From Alphaproteobacteria bacterium bin52 (GTDB taxonomy: Bacteria; Pseudomonadota; Alphaproteobacteria; Thalassobaculales; Thalassobaculaceae), in NCBI GenBank assembly GCA_002238645.1, contig MPMT01000048.1:1-37487 (forward strand): DNA of 37,487 nucleotides, given 5' to 3'. The translations under genes and the position numbers were made by a program. The notes under the pieces were generated by a model. It was not told the DNA's origin, did not search any database, and saw nothing but the letters and a program-made list of their open reading frames with translations. This document shows, piece after piece, positions 6,889-15,388 of the stretch (position 1 is the first letter of the stretch; the number at the start of each line of letters is the position of its first letter).

Positions 6889-8100
6889 GTGACACGCACC
6901 TGGTCGCCCCCGCGTGGCGATGCGCGCATCCTGATGTACAGCCACGATACCATGGGGCTCGGTCACCTGCGCCGGTGCCGCGAGATCGCGCACTGGCTGG
7001 TAGCGCGCAACGACAGGCTCTCGGTCGTGGTCCTCACCGGCTCGCCGATGTCCGGGAAGTTCCGTTTCCACGACCGGGTGCGGGTGGTCCGTCTTCCAGC
7101 GGTCCGCAAGCTGCAGAACGGCGACTACATGTCGCGGGCCGCCCATCGCGACATCGACCAGACCGTCGGGATGAGGGAATCGATCATTTCACGCACCGCG
7201 CGGGAGTTCGATCCCCACCTGTTCATTGTCGACAAGGAACCCTGGGGCCTGCGCGGCGAGGTGCGCTCGGCGCTCGAACTGCTCAAGTCACGCGGAACCG
7301 CGCTGGTGCTGGGGTTGCGCGACGTGCTCGACGAGGCCGCCGCCCTGGTCCCCGAGTGGGAGCGCAAGGACGTGCTGCCGGCGCTCGACGGGATCTATGA
7401 CGACATCTGGATCTACGGCACCCGCTGCATGTGCGACCCGCTCCACGGTCTCGACCTCCCCGGTTCGGTGCGCGAGAAGGTGCGCTACACCGGCTACCTG
7501 CAGCGCCGGGCGCCGGAACCTGCCCCCGGCACCGCCGGGGTGCCGGAGGAGCCCTATATCCTGGTCACGGCGGGTGGTGGTGGCGACGGTGACGGCCTGA
7601 TGGACTGGATCCTGCGGGCCTACGAGCACGATGCCGGCCTGCCGCTGCTGGGACTGCTGGTCCTGGGGCCGTTCATGCCGCGGGAACGAACGCGTGACCT
7701 GATGCGCCGTGCCGAGGCACTTGAGCGCATCAGGGTCATCATCTTCAGCCCGGAAATCGAGATCCTGATGTCGAACGCCGCTGCGATCGTTGCCATGGGT
7801 GGCTACAACAGCTTCTGCGAGATCCTGTCGTTCGACAAGCCGGCCCTGATCGTTCCGCGGACCGAACCGCGCCTCGAACAGCTGATCCGGGCCAGCCGGG
7901 CACGGGACCTCGGTCTGGTCAGCATGCTTGTGGACCAGGACGACCGGGATCCGGAGGTCATGGCGGGCGCACTGCGCAGACTGCCCGGCCAGGACAGGCC
8001 GTCGGAACGGATGGCCGAGGGCATGCTGAACGGCCTGGAGCAGGTCGAGCTGCTGACCGCGACATGGCTGCCGGACATGAACCGGCAGGCGGTGACGTGA
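6889..8100 (+). CDS. MurG-like (GT-B, family 28-type) glycosyltransferase A
   Basis: A 403-residue GT-B glycosyltransferase resembling the predicted glycosyltransferases grouped with MurG C-terminal domains. Its N-terminal loop YSHDTMGLGHLRRCREIA carries the glycine-rich and basic pattern of these enzymes. The C-terminal donor-binding half contains ILVTAGGGGDGDGL and AAAIVAMGGYNSFCEILSF, the MGGYNS segment expected near the nucleotide sugar. It is presumed to transfer a sugar from a nucleotide donor to a lipid or glycan acceptor at the cytoplasmic membrane face. The start is the GTG at 6889, without a strong ribosome-binding site. It is the first gene of a six-gene overlapping operon and a distant paralogue of the fifth (11120-12253). 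Confidence 0.8.
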   Translation: MTRTWSPPRGDARILMYSHDTMGLGHLRRCREIAHWLVARNDRLSVVVLTGSPMSGKFRFHDRVRVVRLPAVRKLQNGDYMSRAAHRDIDQTVGMRESIISRTAREFDPHLFIVDKEPWGLRGEVRSALELLKSRGTALVLGLRDVLDEAAALVPEWERKDVLPALDGIYDDIWIYGTRCMCDPLHGLDLPGSVREKVRYTGYLQRRAPEPAPGTAGVPEEPYILVTAGGGGDGDGLMDWILRAYEHDAGLPLLGLLVLGPFMPRERTRDLMRRAEALERIRVIIFSPEIEILMSNAAAIVAMGGYNSFCEILSFDKPALIVPRTEPRLEQLIRASRARDLGLVSMLVDQDDRDPEVMAGALRRLPGQDRPSERMAEGMLNGLEQVELLTATWLPDMNRQAVT

Positions 8101-9338
8101 GCGGAGGCGGCACCGTCGGAGTGGTGGTGAAGGGTTACCCGCGCCTGTCCGAGACCTTCATCGCCAGGGAACTGCTCTCGCTCGAGGAGGCCGGAGTGGA
8201 TCTCGTCATCGTCTCGCTGCGCCATCCCACCGATCCCGAGGTGCACGCGATCAACCGGCGCATCACCGCGCCGGTGCTCTACCTGCCGGAATACCTGTAC
8301 CACGAGCCGTCCAGGGTCGCGCGCGCCTGGAGAAGCGTGCGGCGATGGCCGCGATACCGGGCGGCGCGGCGCCACTGGCTTGCCGACCTGCGGCGTGACC
8401 GCACCCCCAACCGGGTGCGCCGTTGGGGACAGGCGCTGGTGCTGGCGGAAGAACTCGAGGGACGCGTGTCGCGTCTCTACGCGCATTTCCTGCACACCCC
8501 GGCGTCGGTCGCCCGCTATGCCGCCATGCTGCTCGGTGTCCCGTGGTCGGTGTCGGCCCATGCGAAGGACATCTGGCTGACACCGGAATGGGAGAAGCGC
8601 GAGAAACTCCTGGACTGCGACTGGGCGGTGACCTGCACCGCCTACGGTCACACCCACCTCGAGAGCCTGGCTCCAGGCCGGGTTGCGCTGTGCTACCACG
8701 GCATCGACCCGGACGTCCTGCCCGCGGGCCCGGTGCTGCGGCCCGCGCGCACGGGCGGGGAAGCCGGAGCACCGCTGCAGCTTCTGTCGGTGGGACGCGC
8801 TGTTCCCAAGAAGGGATTCGACCGGCTGCTCGATGCGCTGGCACTGCTGCCGGACACGGTGCACTGGCGCTGGACCCATATCGGCGGCGGGCCCGATCGT
8901 GAGCGTCTCGAGCGGCAGGCGACCGCACTCGGCCTGGCCTCCCGGATCGACTGGCAGGGCCCGCGGACCCACGATCATGTGTTCGCGGCGTGCCGTGGCG
9001 CCGACCTGTTCGTGTTGCCGAGCCGGATCGCCGAGGACGGTGACCGTGACGGCCTGCCCAACGTGCTGCTGGAGGCAGCGAGCCAGGGACTGTGCTGCCT
9101 CGCAAGCGACGTGGCGGCGGTCAGGGAACTGCTCTCGCACGGCGAGACTGGCTGGCTGGTGCCGCCCGACGACCCGGGTCGGCTGGCCGCGGCGATCCTG
9201 CAGCTCGCAGGTGACCCGGCCCTGCGCCGGCGTCTCGGGGACGCGGCCTGCGAGCGTGTTCGCAGCGAGTTCGACCACACCGGTGCCGTTGCTACCCTGC
9301 TGCGTCGTCTCGGAGCTCCGGCCCGCGAGGCTGCATGA
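8097..9338 (+). CDS. Glycosyltransferase family 4 protein B
   Basis: A 413-residue GT4 protein. The N-terminus VGVVVKGYPRLSETFIARELLSLEEAG is the classic opening of GT4 enzymes that act on exopolysaccharide repeat units. The donor-binding C-terminal domain has LLSVGRAVPKKGFDRLLDAL, the HIGGGPDRERLE strand-loop, LFVLPSRIAEDGDRDGLPNVLLEA with the EX7E-type acidic motif, and GETGWLVPPDDP. It acts in the cytoplasm with a nucleotide-sugar donor; sugar and acceptor are unknown. The GTG start at 8097 overlaps the previous stop (GTGA); the frame extends upstream to 8064 without better support. The end overlaps the next ATG. Confidence 0.85.
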   Translation: MSGGGTVGVVVKGYPRLSETFIARELLSLEEAGVDLVIVSLRHPTDPEVHAINRRITAPVLYLPEYLYHEPSRVARAWRSVRRWPRYRAARRHWLADLRRDRTPNRVRRWGQALVLAEELEGRVSRLYAHFLHTPASVARYAAMLLGVPWSVSAHAKDIWLTPEWEKREKLLDCDWAVTCTAYGHTHLESLAPGRVALCYHGIDPDVLPAGPVLRPARTGGEAGAPLQLLSVGRAVPKKGFDRLLDALALLPDTVHWRWTHIGGGPDRERLERQATALGLASRIDWQGPRTHDHVFAACRGADLFVLPSRIAEDGDRDGLPNVLLEAASQGLCCLASDVAAVRELLSHGETGWLVPPDDPGRLAAAILQLAGDPALRRRLGDAACERVRSEFDHTGAVATLLRRLGAPAREAA

Positions 9339-10518
9339 GGATCGCGTTCCACGCCCCGCTCAAGCCGCCCGACGCCCCCACGCCCTCGGGGGACCGGAGA
9401 ATGGCGCGGTTGCTGATCGCGGCGCTGCGGCAGGCCGGGCACGACGTGCGGCTGGCCTCCCGCTTGCGCAGCCGCGAGCCCGACGGAAACCGGGCCCGCC
9501 AGCGCCGGATCGAGGTCCGTGGACGACGGATCGCCTGCGCACTCGCGGAGCGTGCCCGGCGCCCTGGTGCCTGGGTTCCCGACCTGTGGTTTACCTACCA
9601 TCTCTACTACAAGGCTCCCGACTGGCTGGGTCCGACGGTCTGCCGTGAACTGGCGATACCCTACGTGGTCGCCGAAGCGTCACACGCGGGCAAGCGGGCG
9701 ACCGGTCCGTGGAGCGCCTGGCACGCCGCGGTCGCCGATGCCCTTGGCCGGGCAGACCTCGTGATCGGGCTGAACCGGGCCGATCGCCCTGGGGTGGAGC
9801 CGGCGCTCGGCCCCGGGGGGCACTACCTTGCGCTCCGGCCCTTCATCGAACCGTCGACGGGCCCGGGCCGCGAGGACGCGCGTCGTGCGCTCGCAGCCCG
9901 GCACGGGCTTGACCCGGGCCGGGCCTGGCTGCTGGCGGTCGGCATGATGCGCAGGGACGTCAAGCTCGAGTCGTGGCGCCTGCTCGGCGCCGCGCTCGAA
10001 CGGCTTCACGACTGCCCGGACTGGCAGCTGATCGCGGCAGGCGACGGGCCGACCCGCGGCCAGGTCGAGGCGGCACTGGAACCGGAAACCCTGTTTACCG
10101 GCACGCTCGGGCCGGATGAACTCGCCTCCTGGATGGCTGCGGCCGACCTGTGCCTGTGGCCCGCCGTCGCGGAGGCCTACGGCATGGCGCTGCTGGAGGC
10201 CCAGGCCGCGGGCATGGCGGTGGTGGCGGGGGCCGCCGGCGGTGTTCCCGACATCGTGCGCAACGGCGAGACCGGCCTCCTCGTGCCGGAGGGCGACGTT
10301 GCCGCCTTCGCCGGTGCCGTCCGCAAGCTGCTGGATGATGCGGAACTGCGCCGGCGCATGGGAGCGGCTGGCGCGCGCGCCGCTTGCGCCCGCCCCCGGC
10401 TCGACCCAGGCGCCGCGCCGTCCGCCCCCGCCACGGTCTCGACCAGGCGTCCGCGCGGATCGACGCTGCACTTGCCCAGACCGTTCGCCGATTTCGGTCA
10501 CGCCGCGCGGCGGCATGA
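9335..10518 (+). CDS. Glycosyltransferase family 4 protein C, frame broken near the 3' end
   Basis: The first 350 or so codons from ATG 9335 encode a good GT4 protein: MRIAFHAPLKPPDAPTPSGD, LLAVGMMRRDVKLESW, WMAAADLCLWPAVAEAYGMALLEAQAAG and NGETGLLVPEGDVAAFAG. At about 10390 this frame runs into Arg/Pro-rich noise. From about 10432 the -1 frame gives RHGLDQASARIDAAL and a stop at 10516-10518, the expected C-terminal helix, and that stop overlaps the next ATG (ATGA) exactly as elsewhere in the operon. Between the frames lies an imperfect 37-38 bp tandem copy (CTCGACC at 10400 and 10438). I therefore treat the gene as one CDS with an indel, possibly an assembly error. It probably adds one sugar in the same pathway as its neighbours. 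Confidence 0.75.
10390..10445 (+). repeat. Imperfect tandem duplication causing the frame break in glycosyltransferase C
   Basis: CGCCCCCG occurs at 10391-10398 and 10423-10430, and CTCGACC followed by AGGCG occurs at about 10400-10412 and 10438-10449. The LD dipeptide of the first copy is in one frame and that of the second in the next. The 38-base offset of this anchor explains the shift. The first copy looks like a degraded version of the second. Confidence 0.55.
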
Positions 10519-11120
10519 CGGTACGACTGATCGCGGTCCGTCACGGGCCGACCCGGTGGAACCGGGACGGCCTGATGCAGGGCCGCGCCGACATTCCGCT
10601 CGACGGCCCGGGACGGCGCGAGGTGGCACGATGGCGCCTGCCGGACTGGGCCCGCGCCGCGCCGTGGCGGTCCAGTCCGCTGCGGCGGGCGACCGAGACC
10701 GCGCACATCCTCGGGCTTGACCACGTCATCACGGACGAAAGGCTGGTCGAGATGGACTGGGGCCGCTGGGAGGGATGCAGTCTCGCCGGACTGCGGGCCC
10801 GACACGGCGAGGAAATGCGCACCAACGAGGCACGCGGCCTGGAGTTCCGCCCGCCTGGTGGCGAGACGCCGCGTGAGGTTCAGGCCCGGCTCCATCCCCT
10901 GCTCCGGGAACTGGCCGGATCGGGCGCCGAGGCGGTCGGGGTGGTCTCCCACAAGGGGGTGATCCGCGCTTTGCTGGCGCTCGCGACCGGCTGGGACATG
11001 CTTCGCGGGCCCGGCTTCCGGGTGCCGGAAGGCTCGGCCCAGGTATTCCGTCTCGAGGACCGGGACCGGCTCAGCCTGGCCTGTCCGGCGCTCGCGCTGG
11101 TGCCGGAGCGATGCGGCTGA
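10515..11120 (+). CDS. Histidine phosphatase family protein
   Basis: A 201-residue phosphoglycerate-mutase-like phosphatase. The catalytic loop is RHGPTRWN with the nucleophilic His at residue 10; other landmarks are SSPLRRATETA, LVEMDWGRWEG with the acid/base Glu region, and VVSHKGVIRALLAL with the second catalytic His. The family removes phosphate from small metabolites or sugars. Inside a glycosyltransferase operon a sugar phosphate or lipid-linked sugar phosphate is a reasonable substrate, by inference. The ATG at 10515 overlaps the restored glycosyltransferase stop; the stop overlaps the ATG at 11120 of the next gene (TGATG). Confidence 0.85.
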   Translation: MTVRLIAVRHGPTRWNRDGLMQGRADIPLDGPGRREVARWRLPDWARAAPWRSSPLRRATETAHILGLDHVITDERLVEMDWGRWEGCSLAGLRARHGEEMRTNEARGLEFRPPGGETPREVQARLHPLLRELAGSGAEAVGVVSHKGVIRALLALATGWDMLRGPGFRVPEGSAQVFRLEDRDRLSLACPALALVPERCG

Positions 11121-12253
11121 TGCGACGGTTGCTGCTTCACGTGCAGACATTGCTCGGCATCGGCCACCTGCGCCGGGCGGCGGCCGTCGCCCGGGCGGCG
11201 GCCGATGCCGGGTTCGAGGTTACGGTTGCATCCGGAGGCATGCCGGTTCCCGACCTCGACATCGGCGGCGCCCGCCTGTTCCAGCTGCCGGCGGTCAGGA
11301 CCCTCGACAGCGACTTCCGCGTCCTGGTCGACGCCGAGGGCCGACCGATCGACGACGGCTGGCGCCGGCTGCGTCGCGACACCACCCTGGAACTGTTCGG
11401 AAAGATCCGTCCGGACGTGCTGGTGACCGAACTGTTTCCCTTTGGGCGGCGTCAGCTCAGGTTCGAACTGCTGCCGCTGCTCGAGACGGCTCGCGGCGTC
11501 GCTCATCCGCCGGTGATCGTGAGCTCGATGCGCGACATCCTGGTGACCAAGCCGAGGGCGGACCGCAACCGGGAGATCGTTGACACCCTGCATGCGTACT
11601 ATGACCGGGTGCTGGTGCACGGTGACCGCCGGGTCATCACCCTTGCCAGCACCTTTCCCGACCACCACCGGATCGCACCGATGGTCGAGTACACCGGGTA
11701 CGTGATGACGCCCTGGCACGCCGGTAACGGCGAGGGGCGCGGCGAGATCGTGGTCTCCGCCGGTGGCGGCGCGGTCGGGGGGGCCATCATGACCAGGGTG
11801 ATGCAGCTGCGCAGCGCGCTGCCCTCCGGAGGACGCCCCTGGCGGTTCGTGACCGGACCGCACATGCCCGAGGAGTTCGCGTCCCGCCTGCGCCCGGCCC
11901 CCGGGGTCACGGTGGAACGCAGCCGGGCCGACCTGCCGGCACTGGTTGCGAACGCCGACCTGTCGATTTCCCAGGCGGGATACAACACCCTGGTCGAGGT
12001 GCTCGCCGCCGGCACGCCGGCCGTGGTCATCCCTTTCGAGGGTGGGGTGGAGACGGAACAGCGACTGAGGGCCGACCTGCTGGCAGAAAGGGGTGCGCTC
12101 GAGGTGGTCGCACACGACGTTCTCGCAGCCGGAACCCTCGGCGCCGCCATGGAGCGGGCGCTCGCCCGCGGACGTCGGCACCCCGGCGGGGTCCATCTCG
12201 ACGGAGCCGTGCGGACCGCCGGGATCCTGCACCGGCTGGCCGACGCCCGGTGA
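11120..12253 (+). CDS. MurG-like (GT-B, family 28-type) glycosyltransferase D
   Basis: About 377 residues from ATG 11120 (380 if ATG 11111 is used; the GGAG at 11105 is better spaced for 11120). The N-terminal loop is HVQTLLGIGHLRRAAAVARAA, closely echoing glycosyltransferase A. The donor half has IVVSAGGGAVGGAIM, ADLPALVANADLSISQAGYNTLVEVLAAG and PAVVIPFEGGVETEQ, the MurG-type donor pocket. It presumably transfers a sugar from a UDP- or other nucleotide donor at the cytoplasmic membrane; the substrate is unknown. Overlaps on both sides (TGATG upstream, GTGA downstream) place it firmly in the operon. Two such enzymes in one operon suggest two separate linkages. Confidence 0.8.
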   Translation: MRRLLLHVQTLLGIGHLRRAAAVARAAADAGFEVTVASGGMPVPDLDIGGARLFQLPAVRTLDSDFRVLVDAEGRPIDDGWRRLRRDTTLELFGKIRPDVLVTELFPFGRRQLRFELLPLLETARGVAHPPVIVSSMRDILVTKPRADRNREIVDTLHAYYDRVLVHGDRRVITLASTFPDHHRIAPMVEYTGYVMTPWHAGNGEGRGEIVVSAGGGAVGGAIMTRVMQLRSALPSGGRPWRFVTGPHMPEEFASRLRPAPGVTVERSRADLPALVANADLSISQAGYNTLVEVLAAGTPAVVIPFEGGVETEQRLRADLLAERGALEVVAHDVLAAGTLGAAMERALARGRRHPGGVHLDGAVRTAGILHRLADAR

Positions 12254-13011
12254 CCGGGCACCGGGAACTTGCCGGCGAACTCGATCGCTGGAGCACAGCC
12301 GGGCTGACCGTGCGCGCGTGGTGGCGCGACGATGACCTGTCGGCGCCGGGGCCGGAGCTGGACCGGCTGCTCGAACACGTCCGCGCGCTGGCGGTGGTCC
12401 CGCTCCTTGCCGTCATCCCGGCCGGTGCCGGCACCGTGCTCGCCGAGCGGCTCGACGGCGAGCCGGTTGCCATCGCGGTGCACGGATGGTCGCACGCAAA
12501 CCACGAGAGGACGGGCCGCAAGGCGGAGTTCGGCCCGTCGAGGCCGCTGGACCAGGCCCGGTCCGATCTTGCGCGGGCCCGTGCCCGCATCCGGGACCTG
12601 TTCGGCCCCCGGGCCGCTTCGGTCCTGGTGCCGCCGTGGAACCGGATCCGGCCGGAGTTCGTCGCACAGCTACCCGGGCTCGGGTTCGACCTGCTTTCGA
12701 CGCACGGTTCCCGACCCTCACCCGGGGCGGTTGCGGGACTCGTGCAGATCAACACCCACCTCGACGTCATCGCCTGGCGCGGAGACCGCCGCTTCATCGG
12801 AGCCGACGCCATGGCCCGGGAACTGGCCGGCCGGCTTGCGGCCCGCAGGACGGCCGGACCGGCAGAACCGGTCGGACTGCTCACACACCACCTGGCAATG
12901 TCTCCGTCGGACTGGAGCGGGTTCGCCAGGGTCTGTACCGCGCTCATGGCGCATCCCGCGGTCCGCATGATAGACTCGCGCGAACTGCGCGGAGCTGCAG
13001 GAGCCGCATGA
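12250..13011 (+). CDS. Polysaccharide deacetylase family protein (NodB-like)
   Basis: A 253-residue protein of the carbohydrate esterase 4 fold. WWRDDDLSAP at 24-33 supplies the catalytic/metal Asp residues (motif 1), and HGWSHANH at 78-85 supplies the two metal-binding His (HxxxH, motif 2). VLVPPWNRIRPEF resembles the usual RPPxG-type motif 3, and LLTHHLAMS carries the late His motif. The enzyme should remove N- or O-acetyl groups from an amino sugar or glycan. No signal peptide is visible, so it may act on a cytoplasmic intermediate. GTG 12250 overlaps the previous stop. It ends the glycan operon, though the next gene also overlaps it (ATGA). Confidence 0.8.
   Translation: MTGHRELAGELDRWSTAGLTVRAWWRDDDLSAPGPELDRLLEHVRALAVVPLLAVIPAGAGTVLAERLDGEPVAIAVHGWSHANHERTGRKAEFGPSRPLDQARSDLARARARIRDLFGPRAASVLVPPWNRIRPEFVAQLPGLGFDLLSTHGSRPSPGAVAGLVQINTHLDVIAWRGDRRFIGADAMARELAGRLAARRTAGPAEPVGLLTHHLAMSPSDWSGFARVCTALMAHPAVRMIDSRELRGAAGAA
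12968..12976 (+). promoter_or_regulatory. Extended -10 element ahead of the membrane protein/peptide importer operon
   Basis: TGATAGACT (TGn plus TAGACT) lies 31 bp before the ATG at 13008, inside the end of the deacetylase gene. No good -35 is seen. The identical nonamer lies directly before moeA (33072-33080). Confidence 0.35.
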
Positions 13012-13523
13012 CCGAACACAGATATCCTGGCAGGTCGCTTGTCGGCGACTACTTCCGAGGCGGGTCAGGGCTGGTGATTACCTGCGCGCTGCTCGCGATG
13101 GCCAACATGCTGAGCGTGTTCCAGTACATCATGATCGGCCTTGCGCTGTTGTTCGCCGGTTTCGTGCTGCGAACCCTGCAGCGCCATCTGACGATCTACA
13201 GCGTGAGTGATACCGGTCTGCGCGCCCAAGGCCCGCTCGGTCGGGAGATTGCCTGGTCGGATCTTGCCGACCTGCGGCTGCGCTACTTCGCCACCCGGCG
13301 CGACCGCAAGGCCGGATGGTTCCAGCTGACCCTGCGCAGCGGCACCGCCAAACTCTCGCTGGACTCGGAACTCGACGACTTCGACACCGTGCTGGAACAT
13401 GCCGCCGACGCGGCGCGTCGCAACCGGCTCGCGCTGTCGGAGGCCACTACCGAGAACCTTGCCTCGACGGGCTTTGCCGTCGAGCCGGCGTCGCGGGTCG
13501 ACACGCCGCCGGAGCCGGCGTGA
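13008..13523 (+). CDS. Small membrane protein with PH-like domain, unknown function
   Basis: A 171-residue protein with two adjacent hydrophobic segments (about 20-35 and 38-55), followed by a soluble part, LTIYSVSDTGLRAQGPLGREIAW, then DLRLRYFATRRD and GWFQLTLRSGTAKLSLDSEL. This alternation of short strands after a membrane hairpin resembles bacterial PH-domain (DUF304-like) proteins, but I do not recognise the family firmly. ATG 13008 overlaps the deacetylase stop, and its own stop overlaps the GTG of the peptide ABC ATPase, so it bridges two functional blocks. It could be an accessory factor of the importer or simply a translational bridge. Confidence 0.65.
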   Translation: MTEHRYPGRSLVGDYFRGGSGLVITCALLAMANMLSVFQYIMIGLALLFAGFVLRTLQRHLTIYSVSDTGLRAQGPLGREIAWSDLADLRLRYFATRRDRKAGWFQLTLRSGTAKLSLDSELDDFDTVLEHAADAARRNRLALSEATTENLASTGFAVEPASRVDTPPEPA

Positions 13524-15388
13524 TCCCTGCACGTCCGGCGGCAGCACCGCCGCTGCTGCAGTTGCGCTCGGTTCGCATCGGTTTCGACCTGCCGGAAGGA
13601 CAGCTGATCGCGGTTCGCGACGTCTCGTTCTCGGTACCCCACGGCGGTGTGGTGGCGCTGGTCGGCGAGTCCGGTTCCGGCAAGACCGTGGTCAGCCAGT
13701 CGATCATGGGGCTGCTTCCCCGCCGGGCCAGGATCCTCGGCGGAGAGATCCTGTTCGCCGATCCCGATACGCCGGGCACGGTTGTCGACATCGCCCGACT
13801 GCCCGCGGAGGGACGGCAGATCCGGCGGCTGCGCGGGCGGCGGATCTCCATCATCTTCCAGGAACCGATGACCTCGTTGTCGACCCTGCACACCGTCGGC
13901 AACCAGGTCCGCGAAGCGGTGGAAGTGCACCGGCTGGCAACCGGCCGGCTGGCCGAGGAGCTGGCGCATGACATGCTGCACCGCACCGGGTTCCCGGACC
14001 CGGCCCGGGCCTACCGCGCCTATCCGTTCGAACTCTCCGGGGGCCTGCGGCAACGGGCGATGATCGCCATGGCGCTGGTCTGCCGGCCGGCGCTGCTGAT
14101 CGCCGACGAACCGACGACGGCGCTTGATGTCACCGTGCAGGCCCGGATCCTGAAACTGCTCCGGGACCTGCGGTCGGAGCTCGGCATGACGATGCTGATG
14201 ATCACCCATGACCTCGGGGTGGTTGCCACCGTCGCGGACGAGGCGGTCGTGATGTTCCGCGGCGAGATCATGGAGAGCGGCGCGATCGACGACATCTACC
14301 GCCGGCCCGGACATCCGTATCTCAAGGCGCTGATGGCGGCGGTTCCCCGGTTCAACATGGGGCGCGACGAACGCCTGGTTCCGCTCAGGGAGATCGGTCC
14401 CGCCGGCGGCCGGTTGCTTGCTCCGCGCGACGAGGACCCGGCGACCGGTCCGCCTGCCGGCGATCCCGACCCGGTGCTGCTGCGGGTCGACCGGGTCTGC
14501 ATGTCCTATGCCGCGCGCCGGGGAGGGCGGCTCACCGCACTCGACGATGTAAGTTTCGACGTGCGGCGCGGCGAGTGCCTCGGGATTGTCGGCGAATCCG
14601 GCTGCGGCAAGACCACCCTTGCGCGCATCATCATGCGTGCGCTCCAGCCCGACAGCGGGGTCGTGCGCTACGCGGCCGACCGCGAGAGCCCCGGTCCGGT
14701 CGAGGCGCTGGCACGGTTCCGGCGCGAGGTCCAGTTCGTCTTCCAGGACCCGTTCGGTTCCCTCAATCCGCGCATGACCGTCTTCGACATCGTCAGCGAA
14801 CCGCTAGTGATCCACGGTATCGGTGACCACGCGTCGCGTCGTGCCATGGTGAGCGAACTGATGCAGGCGGTCGGGCTCGACATCCGTCACCTGACCCGCT
14901 ACCCGCACAGCTTCTCCGGTGGCCAGCGCCAGAGGATCGCGATCGCCCGGGCGCTTGCGCTGCGCCCGAGACTGCTGGTGTGCGACGAACCGGTCTCCGC
15001 GCTCGACGTGTCGATCCAGGCCCAGATCCTGAACCTGCTCAGGGACCTGCGCGGCGCGCTCGATCTCACCTACATCTTCATTTCCCACAACCTGGCGGTG
15101 GTCGACTACATCGCCGACCGGATCGCGGTGCTCTGCGCCGGCCGCCTGGTGGAACTGGCGCCGCGGGATGTCCTGTTTGCACGCCCGGTCCATCCCTATA
15201 CCCGGGCCCTGCTGTCCGCCGTTCCCGAGCCCGATCCGGACCGGCCGCTCGACTTCAACGCGCTTGCGGACCCGCGCCAGTCGATACCGTCCGAGTGGCC
15301 GATGCCGTTCCGCAGCGATGACCGACACCACCCGGGGCTGGTCGATGTCGGCGACGGGCACCTGGTACGGGCGGCGCACGCGCCATGA
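13520..15388 (+). CDS. Peptide-type ABC importer ATPase, two ATPase domains fused (YejF-like)
   Basis: A 622-residue protein with two complete ABC domains of the DppD/DppF kind. Domain 1 has Walker A GESGSGKT at 49-56, Q-loop Gln114, signature LSGGL at 172-176 and Walker B ALLIADEP at 191-198. Domain 2 has GESGCGKT at 358-365, FSGGQ at 465-469 and LLVCDEP at 485-491. All catalytic residues are present; only the first signature is slightly atypical (Leu for Gln). Each domain is followed by the [24 protein letters not shown] tail typical of oligopeptide importers. It energises the two permeases downstream. GTG 13520 overlaps the previous stop. Having the ATPase first and the binding protein second is unusual for such operons. 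Confidence 0.9.
   Translation: MIPARPAAAPPLLQLRSVRIGFDLPEGQLIAVRDVSFSVPHGGVVALVGESGSGKTVVSQSIMGLLPRRARILGGEILFADPDTPGTVVDIARLPAEGRQIRRLRGRRISIIFQEPMTSLSTLHTVGNQVREAVEVHRLATGRLAEELAHDMLHRTGFPDPARAYRAYPFELSGGLRQRAMIAMALVCRPALLIADEPTTALDVTVQARILKLLRDLRSELGMTMLMITHDLGVVATVADEAVVMFRGEIMESGAIDDIYRRPGHPYLKALMAAVPRFNMGRDERLVPLREIGPAGGRLLAPRDEDPATGPPAGDPDPVLLRVDRVCMSYAARRGGRLTALDDVSFDVRRGECLGIVGESGCGKTTLARIIMRALQPDSGVVRYAADRESPGPVEALARFRREVQFVFQDPFGSLNPRMTVFDIVSEPLVIHGIGDHASRRAMVSELMQAVGLDIRHLTRYPHSFSGGQRQRIAIARALALRPRLLVCDEPVSALDVSIQAQILNLLRDLRGALDLTYIFISHNLAVVDYIADRIAVLCAGRLVELAPRDVLFARPVHPYTRALLSAVPEPDPDRPLDFNALADPRQSIPSEWPMPFRSDDRHHPGLVDVGDGHLVRAAHAP

Noticed and set aside
10519..10720. Continuation of glycosyltransferase C in its original frame to 10720
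   Set aside because: It is out of frame with a clear histidine phosphatase; the -1 frame provides the expected C-terminus and a coupled stop.
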